Source: Paenibacillus macquariensis
Lineage (GTDB): Bacteria; Bacillota; Bacilli; Paenibacillales; Paenibacillaceae
NCBI RefSeq assembly: GCF_900156375.1
Contig: NZ_FTNK01000003.1
Coordinates: 1 to 64,000, forward strand
Length of the DNA: 64,000 nucleotides
Reading direction: 5' to 3'
Made by a program: the position numbers and the translations under genes. Below, piece by piece: positions 7,275 through 16,008 of this stretch (position 1 is the stretch's first letter; every line of letters begins with the position of its first letter). Under the pieces are notes generated by a model. The model saw only the letters and a list, made by a program, of their open reading frames with translations, did no database searches and was not told the DNA's origin.

Positions 7275-8825
7275 ATGGCTGAAAACTTAAATCTTGAACA
7301 ATTACAGACCCCAAGTTCGGTATTTTTTTTATTCGGTGCAACCGGAGATTTGGCAAGAAGAAAGCTTTTTCCTGCTATTTATAGTTTATACCGTGAAGGT
7401 AAATTGGCAGATGATTTCGCAGTGATTGGCGTTGCGCGTCGTCCACGTACACAAGAAGAATTCAGAGAAGATGTGTTCCAATCCATTCAAGAGTTTTGTC
7501 GTTATAAGGCAGAAGCAAACGAAGAATGGTATGCATTTGCTCAGCATTTTGAATATAAAGCTCTAGATATTAACGATGTTAATGGGTTCTGTGAATTAAA
7601 GGAACAGACGGAGAAGATTGAAGACCGTTATCATATTCCTGGTAACCGTATGTTTTATTTGGCTCTAGCACCGGAGTTATTCGGGAGTGTATCATTCAAT
7701 TTAGAAAAGGGTGGCATGCTAGAGGGCAAAGGATGGAAGCGTCTTGTTATTGAGAAGCCTTTCGGATATGACTTGAAGTCAGCAGAAACTCTTAATGAAC
7801 AAATTCGTCAAGTTTTTAAAGAAGAAGATATTTATCGTATTGATCATTATTTGGGTAAAGAAATGGTACAAAATATCGAGGTTATCCGTTTTGCGAATGC
7901 TTTCTTTGAGCCTTTGTGGAATAACATGCATATTGCTAACATCCAGATCACTTTAAGTGAAACGGTTGGGGTTGAAGAGCGCGGGGGCTATTATGACCAT
8001 GCAGGAGCTTTGAAGGACATGGGTCAGAACCATATGCTTCAGATGCTGACGATGATTGCTATGGAGCCACCAAGTCGTTTGTTACCAGAAGATATTCGCG
8101 ACGAGAAGGTTAAAGTTCTTCGTTCATTGCGTCCATATCTTAATGCCGAAGAAGTTGAGAAGAACGTGATTCGTGGACAATATATCGCGGGAAGTGCGAA
8201 TGGGCAAGAATTGCCAGCGTATCGTGATGAGGATAAAGTTGATCCTAATTCGAATACGGAAACGTACTTTGCAACCAAATTGTTCGTGGATAACTTCCGT
8301 TGGGCAGGGGTTCCATTCTATATTCGTACAGGTAAAAGACTGCCAGTTAAAACAACTGAAATCGTAGTCGAATTCCGTAGCATGCCAACGAATGTATACC
8401 TAGGTCAAAAGCATAAGCTTGAGCCTAACCTATTGGTGATAAGAGTGAATCCAATGGAAGGGATTTATGTCAAGATTAACGCGAAGAAACCAGGTTCTGA
8501 GAGCGACATTCAACCGGTAGCGATGGATTTCTGTCAAAGCTGTATGGTTGGAATTAACTCTCCTGAAGCTTATGAACGTTTACTACATGATGCAGTTCGC
8601 GGGGAGTCTACATATTTCACGCGTTGGGATGAAGTGGCATCTGCTTGGTCCTTTGTTGACCGAATTGCGGAGGCTTGGGCAGAAGATCCAGGCAAGCTTA
8701 CAACATATCCAGCTGGATCATGGGGTCCGACAGAAGCGGATGAGCTTTTGGAAAAAGACGGATTCCATTGGTGGCCTGTGAACGGTCAGGATGAAGATAA
8801 CGTTGTGTGGAATAAACAAAATTAA
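7275..8825 (+). CDS. zwf: Glucose-6-phosphate 1-dehydrogenase
   Basis: A 516-residue enzyme that oxidises glucose-6-phosphate to 6-phosphogluconolactone with NADP+, the entry step of the oxidative pentose phosphate pathway. The nucleotide-binding motif GATGDLARRK is at 21-30. The active-site motif RIDHYLGKE starts at residue 188 with catalytic His191. Length is typical. The ATG at 7275 follows GAGGAGCC. gnd and pgl are not adjacent. A 13-bp hairpin follows the gene. Confidence 0.96.
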   Translation: MAENLNLEQLQTPSSVFFLFGATGDLARRKLFPAIYSLYREGKLADDFAVIGVARRPRTQEEFREDVFQSIQEFCRYKAEANEEWYAFAQHFEYKALDINDVNGFCELKEQTEKIEDRYHIPGNRMFYLALAPELFGSVSFNLEKGGMLEGKGWKRLVIEKPFGYDLKSAETLNEQIRQVFKEEDIYRIDHYLGKEMVQNIEVIRFANAFFEPLWNNMHIANIQITLSETVGVEERGGYYDHAGALKDMGQNHMLQMLTMIAMEPPSRLLPEDIRDEKVKVLRSLRPYLNAEEVEKNVIRGQYIAGSANGQELPAYRDEDKVDPNSNTETYFATKLFVDNFRWAGVPFYIRTGKRLPVKTTEIVVEFRSMPTNVYLGQKHKLEPNLLVIRVNPMEGIYVKINAKKPGSESDIQPVAMDFCQSCMVGINSPEAYERLLHDAVRGESTYFTRWDEVASAWSFVDRIAEAWAEDPGKLTTYPAGSWGPTEADELLEKDGFHWWPVNGQDEDNVVWNKQN

Positions 8826-8838
8826 AAAATTCATAATA

Positions 8839-8873
8839 AATCGTCCTCATGCCTCAGTGTATGAGGATGATTT
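8839..8873 (+). terminator. Hairpin after zwf
   Basis: AAATCGTCCTCAT pairs with ATGAGGATGATTT (one mismatch), but only a short T run follows. It is probably a weak terminator or an mRNA-stabilising 3' hairpin. Confidence 0.5.
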
Positions 8874-8885
8874 GCGTATAGAATG

Positions 8886-8894
8886 TGGTACAAT
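8886..8894 (+). promoter_or_regulatory. Extended -10 promoter for prfC
   Basis: TGTGGTACAAT fits an extended -10 (TGnTACAAT) about 36 nt before the prfC start. No good -35 lies at 17 bp, which is tolerated by extended -10 promoters. Confidence 0.45.
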
Positions 8895-8930
8895 AATAGA
8901 CATGACTTTAGTGATGAAGGGAAATGTGAA

Positions 8931-10514
8931 ATGAGCGAAGTATTAGATCCAACGTTGCAGAAGGAAGTGGATAAGCGCAGAACCTTTGCGATTATTTCTC
9001 ACCCGGATGCTGGTAAAACAACATTAACGGAGAAATTACTCCTATTCGGTGGTGCCATTCGTCTAGCGGGTACAGTTAAAGCCCGGAAGGCTAGTAAACA
9101 TGCTACGAGTGACTGGATGGAGATTGAGAAGCAACGTGGAATCTCAGTTACTTCTTCGGTTATGCAATTTGATTATATTGGACATCGCATTAATATTCTA
9201 GATACGCCAGGTCACCAAGACTTTAGTGAGGATACCTATCGGACGCTGACAGCAGCAGACAGCGCAGTGATGTTGATTGACGTAGCTAAAGGGGTGGAGA
9301 AACAGACAGTTAAGCTGTTTCAAGTATGCGCCCAAAGAGGCATTCCAATCTTTACATTCGTGAATAAGCTGGATCGTGAAGGCCGTACCCCGTTTGAACT
9401 CATGGAAGAACTTGAAGAAGTACTAGGGATTCGTTCAGTTCCAATGAACTGGCCTATTGGTACAGGACGCGATCTGTGTGGTGTATACGACCGGATGAAT
9501 AATCAAGTGGAACTATTCCAAGGGAATGATCACTCTGTCATTAAAGTTCAGAAGGTGACGGGCTACCGTGATCCAATTATTCGTGAGATGGCAGGCGAAT
9601 ACTTGCATGATCAACTGTGTCAGGATTTGGAGTTACTTGATGTTGCGGGAGATCCATTTGATCTGGAGAAGGTTAACAACGGAGAACTAACGCCTGTATT
9701 CTTCGGGAGTGCGATTAACAATTTCGGCGTTCAAACGTTCCTAGAGAACTTCTTACAACTAGCACCTAAGCCAGAACCACGACGTAGTATTGGCGGTCTT
9801 GTGAATCCAACCAATGAGAAATTCTCTGGATATGTATTCAAAATTCAGGCCAACATGAATCCTGCCCACCGCGATAGAATTGCTTTCCTTCGTATCGTAT
9901 CAGGTAAATTCCACCGTGGAATGAGCGTTAAGCATATCCGTGTAGGAAAGGACATTAAATTGTCGCAGCCACAGCAATTCCTTGCACAGGACCGTGATAT
10001 TGTGGAAGAGGCATTCCCAGGCGATATTATTGGTTTGTTTGATCCAGGTATTTTCCGAATTGGTGATTCCTTAAGTCAAGAAAGTGATATGGTGTTCGAA
10101 GAGCTTCCGACATTCTCACCTGAGATTTTTGCCAAGGTAACTGCCAAGAATGCTCTTAAACACAAACAGTACCAGAAGGGGATTGACCAGTTAACGGAGG
10201 AAGGTACCATTCAAGTGTTCAAAACGGTGAGCTTTGATGATACGATTCTTGGCGTTGTGGGCCAACTTCAATTCGAAGTGTTCGAATACCGTATGAAGGG
10301 TGAGTATGGCGTAGACGTACAGCTTCAGAGGATGCAATATCAATTCGCAAGATGGCTTGTGGACGATAACATTGATGCAAGTAAATTCCGCATTAACTCG
10401 ACGCTTGTAAAAGATAAAAAAGGTAATTATGTAGTGTTGTTTGAGAATGAATACGCAATGAGGACTGCCATGGAAAAAAATCCAACCGCTAAGTTCCTTG
10501 AAATTGCACCTTAA
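8931..10514 (+). CDS. prfC: Peptide chain release factor 3
   Basis: A 527-residue translational GTPase that recycles RF1/RF2 after termination. The P-loop SHPDAGKT at residues 23-30 is the RF3 variant of the EF-G motif. DTPGHQDF, NKLDREGR and the switch region with RGISVTSS follow, and the C-terminal RF3 domain is complete. The ATG at 8931 has GAAGGGAA upstream and matches the usual N-terminus; an in-frame ATG at 8883 overlaps the promoter and is rejected. A strong terminator follows. Confidence 0.95.
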   Translation: MSEVLDPTLQKEVDKRRTFAIISHPDAGKTTLTEKLLLFGGAIRLAGTVKARKASKHATSDWMEIEKQRGISVTSSVMQFDYIGHRINILDTPGHQDFSEDTYRTLTAADSAVMLIDVAKGVEKQTVKLFQVCAQRGIPIFTFVNKLDREGRTPFELMEELEEVLGIRSVPMNWPIGTGRDLCGVYDRMNNQVELFQGNDHSVIKVQKVTGYRDPIIREMAGEYLHDQLCQDLELLDVAGDPFDLEKVNNGELTPVFFGSAINNFGVQTFLENFLQLAPKPEPRRSIGGLVNPTNEKFSGYVFKIQANMNPAHRDRIAFLRIVSGKFHRGMSVKHIRVGKDIKLSQPQQFLAQDRDIVEEAFPGDIIGLFDPGIFRIGDSLSQESDMVFEELPTFSPEIFAKVTAKNALKHKQYQKGIDQLTEEGTIQVFKTVSFDDTILGVVGQLQFEVFEYRMKGEYGVDVQLQRMQYQFARWLVDDNIDASKFRINSTLVKDKKGNYVVLFENEYAMRTAMEKNPTAKFLEIAP

Positions 10515-10525
10515 TAGATAATAGA

Positions 10526-10566
10526 GAAATCCCTCCACCCTATATGGGGTAGAGGGATTTTCTTGA
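10526..10566 (+). terminator. Terminator between prfC and sspI
   Basis: GAAATCCCTCCACCC pairs with GGGTAGAGGGATTTTC around a 4-5 nt loop, with T-rich DNA on the + side and A-rich DNA on the other side. It can serve both converging genes. Confidence 0.8.
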
Positions 10567-10567
10567 C

Positions 10568-10801
10568 TTAGGATAGTGGCGTGGGGGTAACGGATTGAAG
10601 GTGTTTTTGAGCTACTTGAATCAGTTCATCCTGTTGCTTGGACTCAATATTTTTCCATATCATTTCGAATATGGCACCAAGTCCGGGTAGAGCTGCTTCT
10701 GGACCATCAACTGAACCTTCAATCATGTCACGTAGATCTGCATCGGTCTTATTGTGAACCTTGTGTACAATCGCTTGACGTAAGTCGAGTACGATTGGCA
10801 T
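10568..10801 (-). CDS. sspI: Small acid-soluble spore protein SspI
   Basis: A 77-residue protein matching the SspI family: an MPIVLDLRQAIVHKVHNKT-type N-terminus and the diagnostic LPGLGAIFEMIWKN block at about 38-51. SspI is a minor spore-core protein made in the forespore. The ATG follows AGGAGGGG. The gene is convergent with prfC and divergent from the ktr gene at 10924. I looked for a sigma-G promoter upstream and did not find a convincing one. Confidence 0.88.
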   Translation of the reverse strand: MPIVLDLRQAIVHKVHNKTDADLRDMIEGSVDGPEAALPGLGAIFEMIWKNIESKQQDELIQVAQKHLQSVTPTPLS

Positions 10802-10860
10802 GTTATCCCCTCCTACTGTAGTGAGTCATCGTTTAATATTCCCTTCTTATCTGGCTGCAA

Positions 10861-10889
10861 TTCAAGTTTGGGTACCAGTATGATATAAT
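10861..10889 (+). promoter_or_regulatory. Sigma-A-type promoter for the KtrA/C gene
   Basis: TTCAAG, 17-bp spacer, TATAAT with TGA before the -10 (extended -10). It lies 35 nt before the start at 10924. Confidence 0.6.
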
Positions 10890-10923
10890 CATTGAAGATA
10901 TTTGAACAAACGGAGGTTGAACA

Positions 10924-11586
10924 ATGGCAAAAAGACAGTACGCCATCATTGGAATGGGCAGGTTTGGATCTAGTGTAGCAACTGCACTGACGGACATGGG
11001 TTTTGATGTCTTGGCAATTGACTCCAATGAACAACGAATTCAGGAAATATCCAACATTGTAACTCATGCGGTATCTGCTAATTCAACAGATGAAGAAGCC
11101 ATGCGTGCCCTCGGTATTCGTAATTTCGAAGTCGTCGTTGTGGCCATTGGGCAAGATATACAGTCGAGTATCTTAACGACATTGATTTTAAAGGACTTGG
11201 GTATTCCTACACTTATCGTAAAAGCGCAGAATGAATTGCATGGGAAAGTGTTAAACAAAATAGGTGCAGATAAAGTCATATTCCCAGAACGGGATATGGG
11301 ACTCCGGGTTGCTCACCATTTGACGTCACCGAACATTCTTGATTATATTGAGCTGTCTGATGATTATAGTATTGTCGAAATGAAAGCATCAGATAAAATG
11401 ATTGGTAAGAATCTCAAGGATCTTGATGTAAGAGCCCGATATGGATGTAATGTCATGGCTATTAAGACGGGGACGAAGATGAATATCTCGCCAAATGCAA
11501 ATCAACCGTTAGACAAAGATGATGTTCTCATTATTTTAGGACAAAAAGATGATTTAGTTAAATTAGAACTAGAATTATCCAAATAA
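10924..11586 (+). CDS. KtrA/KtrC-type K+ channel gating subunit (RCK domains)
   Basis: A 220-residue cytoplasmic protein with an N-terminal Rossmann RCK domain (YAIIGMGRFGSSV at 6-18, acidic ribose-binding residues in LAIDSNEQR) and a C-terminal RCK_C domain (from about residue 140). These octameric rings gate Ktr potassium channels in response to ATP/ADP and, through RCK_C, to c-di-AMP. The membrane partner KtrB/D is not adjacent, so this is an orphan gene as ktrC is in B. subtilis. An rRNA methylase gene follows 31 nt later. Confidence 0.88.
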   Translation: MAKRQYAIIGMGRFGSSVATALTDMGFDVLAIDSNEQRIQEISNIVTHAVSANSTDEEAMRALGIRNFEVVVVAIGQDIQSSILTTLILKDLGIPTLIVKAQNELHGKVLNKIGADKVIFPERDMGLRVAHHLTSPNILDYIELSDDYSIVEMKASDKMIGKNLKDLDVRARYGCNVMAIKTGTKMNISPNANQPLDKDDVLIILGQKDDLVKLELELSK

Positions 11587-11617
11587 ATAGGGGTACCAAG
11601 ATAAGGATGGGTTTAAG

Positions 11618-12415
11618 ATGGATATTACATCCCTACACAATGCACGAGTGAAAGAATGGACGCAATTGTTAGAGAAGAAACATCGGGATAAAAGTCATAA
11701 ATTTGTTGTAGAAGGCGTTCACTTAGTACAAGAAGCTTTTCAATCTGAAGCAGATATTGAATGTGTTGCTTATGATATGGACAAGGGAATTCCTGCGGAA
11801 TTGAAGCATTTTCACTCAAATGATGCTGAATGGATTGGTGTATCGGAAGCAATCATAGGAAAATGTACGGATACGGTTACGCCTCAACCCGTATTCGCAG
11901 TTGTTCGTAAGCGCTCTGTTGATCTTGCTCAGTTACTTTCTATAGAGAATAGCTTGGTGATGGTACTAGATGGCGTTCAAGATCCAGGGAATGTAGGCAC
12001 GATTATACGTAGTGCGGATGCGGCAGGAGCGGATGGCGTGATATTAGGTCAAGGATGTGTAGATTTATACAACCCTAAGACCATTCGTTCTACGATGGGA
12101 TCTTTTTTCCATCTACCTGTAGTGGAGGGAGATTTACTCGATATTTTGCCACAAGCTAAGCAGGGGGGAGCTCGATTGGTGAGTACAAGTCTCCAAGCAG
12201 ATTATACATGTTATGAGTATCCATTCGCTGGTTCTACGTGGTTACTTGTTGGTAACGAGGCTAAGGGTGTGTCAGTGCGTGTACAGCAGTTAGTGGACGA
12301 TACTTTGATTATCCCTATGCGTGGACAGGCAGAGTCACTGAACGTGGGTATGGCTTCTTCTGTGTTAATGTTCGAGGCTATGCGGCAACGACATTATTCT
12401 ACAAACAATAAATAA
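11618..12415 (+). CDS. SpoU/TrmH-family 2'-O-ribose RNA methyltransferase (YsgA/RlmP-like)
   Basis: This 265-residue SPOUT enzyme has an N-terminal RNA-substrate-binding domain (KSHKFVVEGVHLVQEA) and a knotted SpoU domain with motif 1 LDGVQDPGNVGTIIRSADA, motif 2 LLVGNEAKGVS and motif 3 IPMRGQAESLNVGMA. B. subtilis YsgA/RlmP, which methylates 23S rRNA G2553, is the closest relative I recall. In Bacillus ysgA precedes pheST, but pheST does not follow here. The ATG follows AAGGATGGG. Confidence 0.85.
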   Translation: MDITSLHNARVKEWTQLLEKKHRDKSHKFVVEGVHLVQEAFQSEADIECVAYDMDKGIPAELKHFHSNDAEWIGVSEAIIGKCTDTVTPQPVFAVVRKRSVDLAQLLSIENSLVMVLDGVQDPGNVGTIIRSADAAGADGVILGQGCVDLYNPKTIRSTMGSFFHLPVVEGDLLDILPQAKQGGARLVSTSLQADYTCYEYPFAGSTWLLVGNEAKGVSVRVQQLVDDTLIIPMRGQAESLNVGMASSVLMFEAMRQRHYSTNNK

Positions 12416-12454
12416 TCTTGACCACACCACGAAGTAATTGTCTTCAAACTCACC

Positions 12455-12506
12455 AAAGACTGAAGAATGATCGGGTTCTTACTCGATTATTCTTCAGTCT
12501 TTTTTT
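12455..12506 (+). terminator. Terminator after the rRNA methylase gene
   Basis: AAAGACTGAAGAAT pairs with ATTCTTCAGTCTTT and the stem continues inward with wobble pairs; seven T residues follow. It is one of the strongest terminators in the window. Confidence 0.9.
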
Positions 12507-12636
12507 CTCTCCATCTCCATTTCTACGGACCTCTTGCTTTAATCACATGACCAATAAAGAGGATGGTTAAAATACGCCTTAGTTTTCGTTAATATTCGCC
12601 TATCCGAGTGGATGAATGGACCTATATAATTTAAAA

Positions 12637-12650
12637 TGAAAGCGTTTTCT
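12637..12650 (+). promoter_or_regulatory. CRE-like (CcpA) site before the PAP2 gene
   Basis: TGAAAGCGTTTTCT matches the catabolite-response consensus TGWAANCGNTNWCA at all positions except the last. It lies 6 bp after a TATAAT (12625-12630) and 30 bp before the start, a roadblock or repression position. Confidence 0.5.
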
Positions 12651-12680
12651 AAATCGAAATGATTAAAGGGGGAAACGGAG

Positions 12681-13586
12681 ATGACGACTAGAGGGACAAA
12701 GCGATTTATATGGGGATTTTTTATACTGTGGGTTGTGTTGATGGCGATATTTACTTTTAATGATTTGAATGTATCAAAGGCAGTATTCAATGAGGAGAAT
12801 TCTCAGTTTGGAAGATTTTTTGATGTGTATGGGGAGCATCCGGCCTTCTTATTGTTATTTGCAGCGGGCAGTATTCTTTTTAGCACGGTTAGAGGCGAAC
12901 GATTGATTAAAAAGATTGTGGTTCGCCTGATATCCGGTGTATTCATCCTACTGAGTGGGTTTAGTATCGTATTTATTGTCTTGATACGTGGATACGAGCT
13001 AGATGGAGGTAACGTTATGCTGATCTGTTTAGCTATAGCGTTGCTGATCGCAATACTGTCACAATGGCTGTTGCATCGTGTTCCTGTTGAGAAGCTAAGC
13101 CAATATAACCGGGCTGCTTGGGCAGCAATCGCTATTGTATTTGCGGAGATTATGGTTATTAATGTACTCAAGATTTTTTGGGGCAGAATGCGTTTTCGTA
13201 ATATGGATGGTGATTATTCACAGTTTACTAGCTGGTTCCTTCCGCAAGGTATTCAGGCGAGTGGCGTCACAGCTGAAGCACATAAATCATTTCCTTCCGG
13301 TCACTCTGCTAATGGTTGGACTATGATGGTGTGGATGTTGTTTATGCCTTTTGTGATTAAATGGCGTAATTTCATGCTTGTCATTGCGGTAGCATGGGGA
13401 GTATGTACGTCAACTAGCCGCGTCATTATGGGGGCCCATTTTGCAACGGATGTTCTGTTTGGTGCCTTTATCACGATCACATGTATGTTGCTGCTATGCA
13501 AGGTGTTCAAAGTTGACCTATATCCTGATATGAAGAAGAACTCATCCGTTCAACTAAAAGATAAAAACGCCCCCAATTTAAGTTGA
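12681..13586 (+). CDS. PAP2-superfamily membrane phosphatase
   Basis: A 301-residue integral membrane protein with about six membrane segments. All three PAP2 phosphatase motifs are present: K164 with GRMR at 168-171, SFPSGH at 203-208, and SR..GAHFATD ending at Asp257. Likely substrates are lipid phosphates such as phosphatidate, phosphatidylglycerophosphate or undecaprenyl diphosphate; the sequence does not decide which. The ATG follows AAGGGGGAAACGGAG. A CRE-like site upstream suggests carbon-catabolite control. Confidence 0.88.
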   Translation: MTTRGTKRFIWGFFILWVVLMAIFTFNDLNVSKAVFNEENSQFGRFFDVYGEHPAFLLLFAAGSILFSTVRGERLIKKIVVRLISGVFILLSGFSIVFIVLIRGYELDGGNVMLICLAIALLIAILSQWLLHRVPVEKLSQYNRAAWAAIAIVFAEIMVINVLKIFWGRMRFRNMDGDYSQFTSWFLPQGIQASGVTAEAHKSFPSGHSANGWTMMVWMLFMPFVIKWRNFMLVIAVAWGVCTSTSRVIMGAHFATDVLFGAFITITCMLLLCKVFKVDLYPDMKKNSSVQLKDKNAPNLS

Positions 13587-13666
13587 AATACGGACAGTTT
13601 GATAGCTAGCATAACGTTACAATCTCATTGTGAATGCACTACCAAAAAACGTGAGGAGATGATAGT

Positions 13667-15025
13667 TTGAATCAAAATCAAATGCCATGGAGAGAGCGTA
13701 TCAGTTACGGTCTGGGTGATACTGCATCTAATCTGATTTTTCAAATGACAACACTATATCTCATGTACTTCTATACGGATGTATTTGGTCTAAATCCTGC
13801 TGCGGTAGCTGTATTATTTCTTGTTGCACGAGTTGTTGATGCGATTGCCGAGCCATTCATCGGGGTAATGATTGACCGCACGCAAACAAAGTGGGGCAAA
13901 TGCAGACCTTATTTCCTCTGGCTTGCCGTGCCTTTTAGCATTACGGCTGTACTTATGTTTTTGACACCGGATTTTGGTGATACAGGCAAACTTGTATACG
14001 CATATATTTCGTATACCTTACTCGGTATTATGTACTCTGGTATTAACTTACCATTGTCGGCGATCTTGCCAAGTCTGACAAGTAATTCAAATGAACGTAC
14101 AGTGATCAACACGGTTCGTATGGTGTTCGCCATTGTTGGGGTTGTTATCGTAAGCGCTGGAACGATGCCGCTTGTGAATGCTTTTGGTGGAGGCAATGAA
14201 GCAAAGGGCTTTTTTGTCACCATATTATTGTTCTCGGTCATTGCTCTACTGCTCTTTCTAAATATGTTCGCTAACACGAAAGAACGCGTAAAAGCGATTG
14301 ATGAGAAGCCGCTCCCTTTCCGTGTTGGGGTTCAAGCACTTAAAGGCAATACACCGTGGTTGATCATGTTGCTATTGGGCCTGTTCATGTGGATTACAAC
14401 TGCGATTCAAGGACAGACGAGTATCTATTATATGACCTATTATATGAAAAAGCCTGAGCTCATTTCTATTGTGAATTCAATGCAATTACTCATGATCGTT
14501 TCAATGGTATTCGCCCCATTTGCTGTGAAAAAAATTGGCAAAAGAAACACAATTCTAATTGGGTCTATTGTATCTATAGGTGGCTACATCGTCGCTATTG
14601 TTGGGGGAAATGCACATTCTGTTCCCGGGCTTTTGTCAGGGTTACTTATAAGCGGGCTTGGCATGGGAGTGGGTGCTGGTCTTATCTTTGCAATGATGGC
14701 AGATACGGTTGATTATGGCGAGTGGAGATCCGGCGTGCGGGCGCAAGGCCTTCTTTATTCCGCTTCAAGCTTTGGGGTCAAAGTCGGAATGGGAATTGGC
14801 GGAGCACTTGGAGGCTTGATATTGTCAATGGGTGGTTATGTGGCTAAAAGCGATGTGCAGTCAAGCTCCGCATTAGCAGCGATTTCGTTTAACTACTTGT
14901 GGGCACCGATTATTGGTCAAGTCATCATGATTATTCTGTTGTTATTCTATCGTCTTGATAAGATTCAACCGGCTATGTTACGTGAGCTCGAAGAACGCCG
15001 CAACGGACAGGTGCATATACGTTAG
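13667..15025 (+). CDS. GPH-family (MelB-type) sugar:cation symporter
   Basis: A 452-residue, 12-helix transporter of the glycoside-pentoside-hexuronide:cation family. Typical signatures are SYGLGDTASNLIFQ near the N-terminus, the cation-site-like DAIAEPFIGVMIDRT segment and the cytoplasmic RPYFLWLAVPF. The start is TTG at 13667, 8 nt after GAGGAG; ATG at 13681 is out of frame. No glycosidase or regulator is adjacent, so the sugar cannot be named. A strong terminator follows. Confidence 0.88.
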   Translation: MNQNQMPWRERISYGLGDTASNLIFQMTTLYLMYFYTDVFGLNPAAVAVLFLVARVVDAIAEPFIGVMIDRTQTKWGKCRPYFLWLAVPFSITAVLMFLTPDFGDTGKLVYAYISYTLLGIMYSGINLPLSAILPSLTSNSNERTVINTVRMVFAIVGVVIVSAGTMPLVNAFGGGNEAKGFFVTILLFSVIALLLFLNMFANTKERVKAIDEKPLPFRVGVQALKGNTPWLIMLLLGLFMWITTAIQGQTSIYYMTYYMKKPELISIVNSMQLLMIVSMVFAPFAVKKIGKRNTILIGSIVSIGGYIVAIVGGNAHSVPGLLSGLLISGLGMGVGAGLIFAMMADTVDYGEWRSGVRAQGLLYSASSFGVKVGMGIGGALGGLILSMGGYVAKSDVQSSSALAAISFNYLWAPIIGQVIMIILLLFYRLDKIQPAMLRELEERRNGQVHIR

Positions 15026-15079
15026 TGAGTATGTTGTCTCCGCATGAAGTGCAGCTAGCAGAACTGATTGGGTAAGTCT

Positions 15080-15117
15080 AAAGAGAGGTAAGCGGATTGT
15101 CGCTTGCCTCTCTTTTT
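15080..15117 (+). terminator. Terminator after the GPH symporter
   Basis: AAAGAGAGGTAAGCG pairs with CGCTTGCCTCTCTTT around a short loop, ending in TTTTT. Confidence 0.9.
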
Positions 15118-15211
15118 CACTCTTAAATAAATGATCTAAGTGATCACAAAGACCAAATGAGAAAAGGTATTCTGGAACTAATAGTGTTAGGATATTCAAA
15201 GGAAGGTGATC

Positions 15212-15922
15212 ATGATGTCAAAGCTACAAGTCCTTATCGTGGATGATGAATGGAAAATGAGAAATTTGCTTCGCATTTATTTGACAAGGGAAGGATTCGA
15301 CGTTAAGGAGGCATCTAATGGACGAGAGGCATTGTCCATGGTTAAAGAACATTCTTTTGATATTATTATTTTGGATGTCATGATGCCGGATATGGATGGT
15401 TGGCAGGTATGCGAAGAGGTTCGAGAGACGGACAATGTGGCGATACTCATGCTAACAGCACGTTCAGAGACGAAAGATAAAGTATTAGGCCTTGGTATAG
15501 GGGCTGATGATTATTTAACTAAGCCATTTGAACCAGAAGAATTACTTGCGCGTGTCTACTCGCTCATTCGACGATCGACGATGACACAAGTCTCTGTTCA
15601 ACAAGAGTCTATATTGGAATTTCAAGACGTGAAGATTCATCCTGAAGGTCGTGAAATCTATATTCATGACCTTCTAGTAGATTTTACACAAAAGGAATTT
15701 GATTTATTTGTTTCATTGGCAAGGAATCAGCAACGTGCATATGGCAGAGGAGAATTGTTAGATTTATTGTGGGGCTATGACTACGATGGAGATGATCGAG
15801 TTGTGGATACTCATGTGAAGAATATTCGAGATAAGACACGAAGGTCAGGGCTTCTTTATAACCCGATTCAAACCGTATGGGGAGTAGGATACAAGTTTAA
15901 TGCGACGGGCGAACTGAAATGA
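15212..15922 (+). CDS. OmpR/PhoB-family response regulator, orphan
   Basis: A receiver domain (VDDEWKMRNLLRIYL, phospho-acceptor Asp in ILDVMMPDMDGW, Lys in YLTKPFEP) is followed by a winged-helix DNA-binding domain (TQKEFDLFVSLARN, DTHVKNIRDKTR, VWGVGYKF). Length is 236 residues from the ATG at 15212. AAAGGAAGGTGAT precedes two adjacent ATG codons (15212, 15215), and the GTG at 15206 lies inside that site, so it is rejected. No histidine kinase lies beside it, so its kinase must be encoded elsewhere. The target genes are unknown. Confidence 0.88.
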   Translation: MMSKLQVLIVDDEWKMRNLLRIYLTREGFDVKEASNGREALSMVKEHSFDIIILDVMMPDMDGWQVCEEVRETDNVAILMLTARSETKDKVLGLGIGADDYLTKPFEPEELLARVYSLIRRSTMTQVSVQQESILEFQDVKIHPEGREIYIHDLLVDFTQKEFDLFVSLARNQQRAYGRGELLDLLWGYDYDGDDRVVDTHVKNIRDKTRRSGLLYNPIQTVWGVGYKFNATGELK

Positions 15923-16008
15923 ATGTGGAAATGTGAACTGCGATTTTCTTCTTAATTGGTCAACCTCATCATATGCTTGTATAGAGTCGTCGTTAGAGGG
16001 GGGTCTCC

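Noticed and set aside
8173-8367. Frames inside zwf, prfC, gltB and other large genes on either strand
   Set aside because: They are shadows of the real coding frames, without ribosome sites or recognisable domains.
15026-15065. 14-codon frame (LSPHEVQLAELIG) after the GPH symporter
   Set aside because: No ribosome site and no sign of selection; it lies between stop and terminator.
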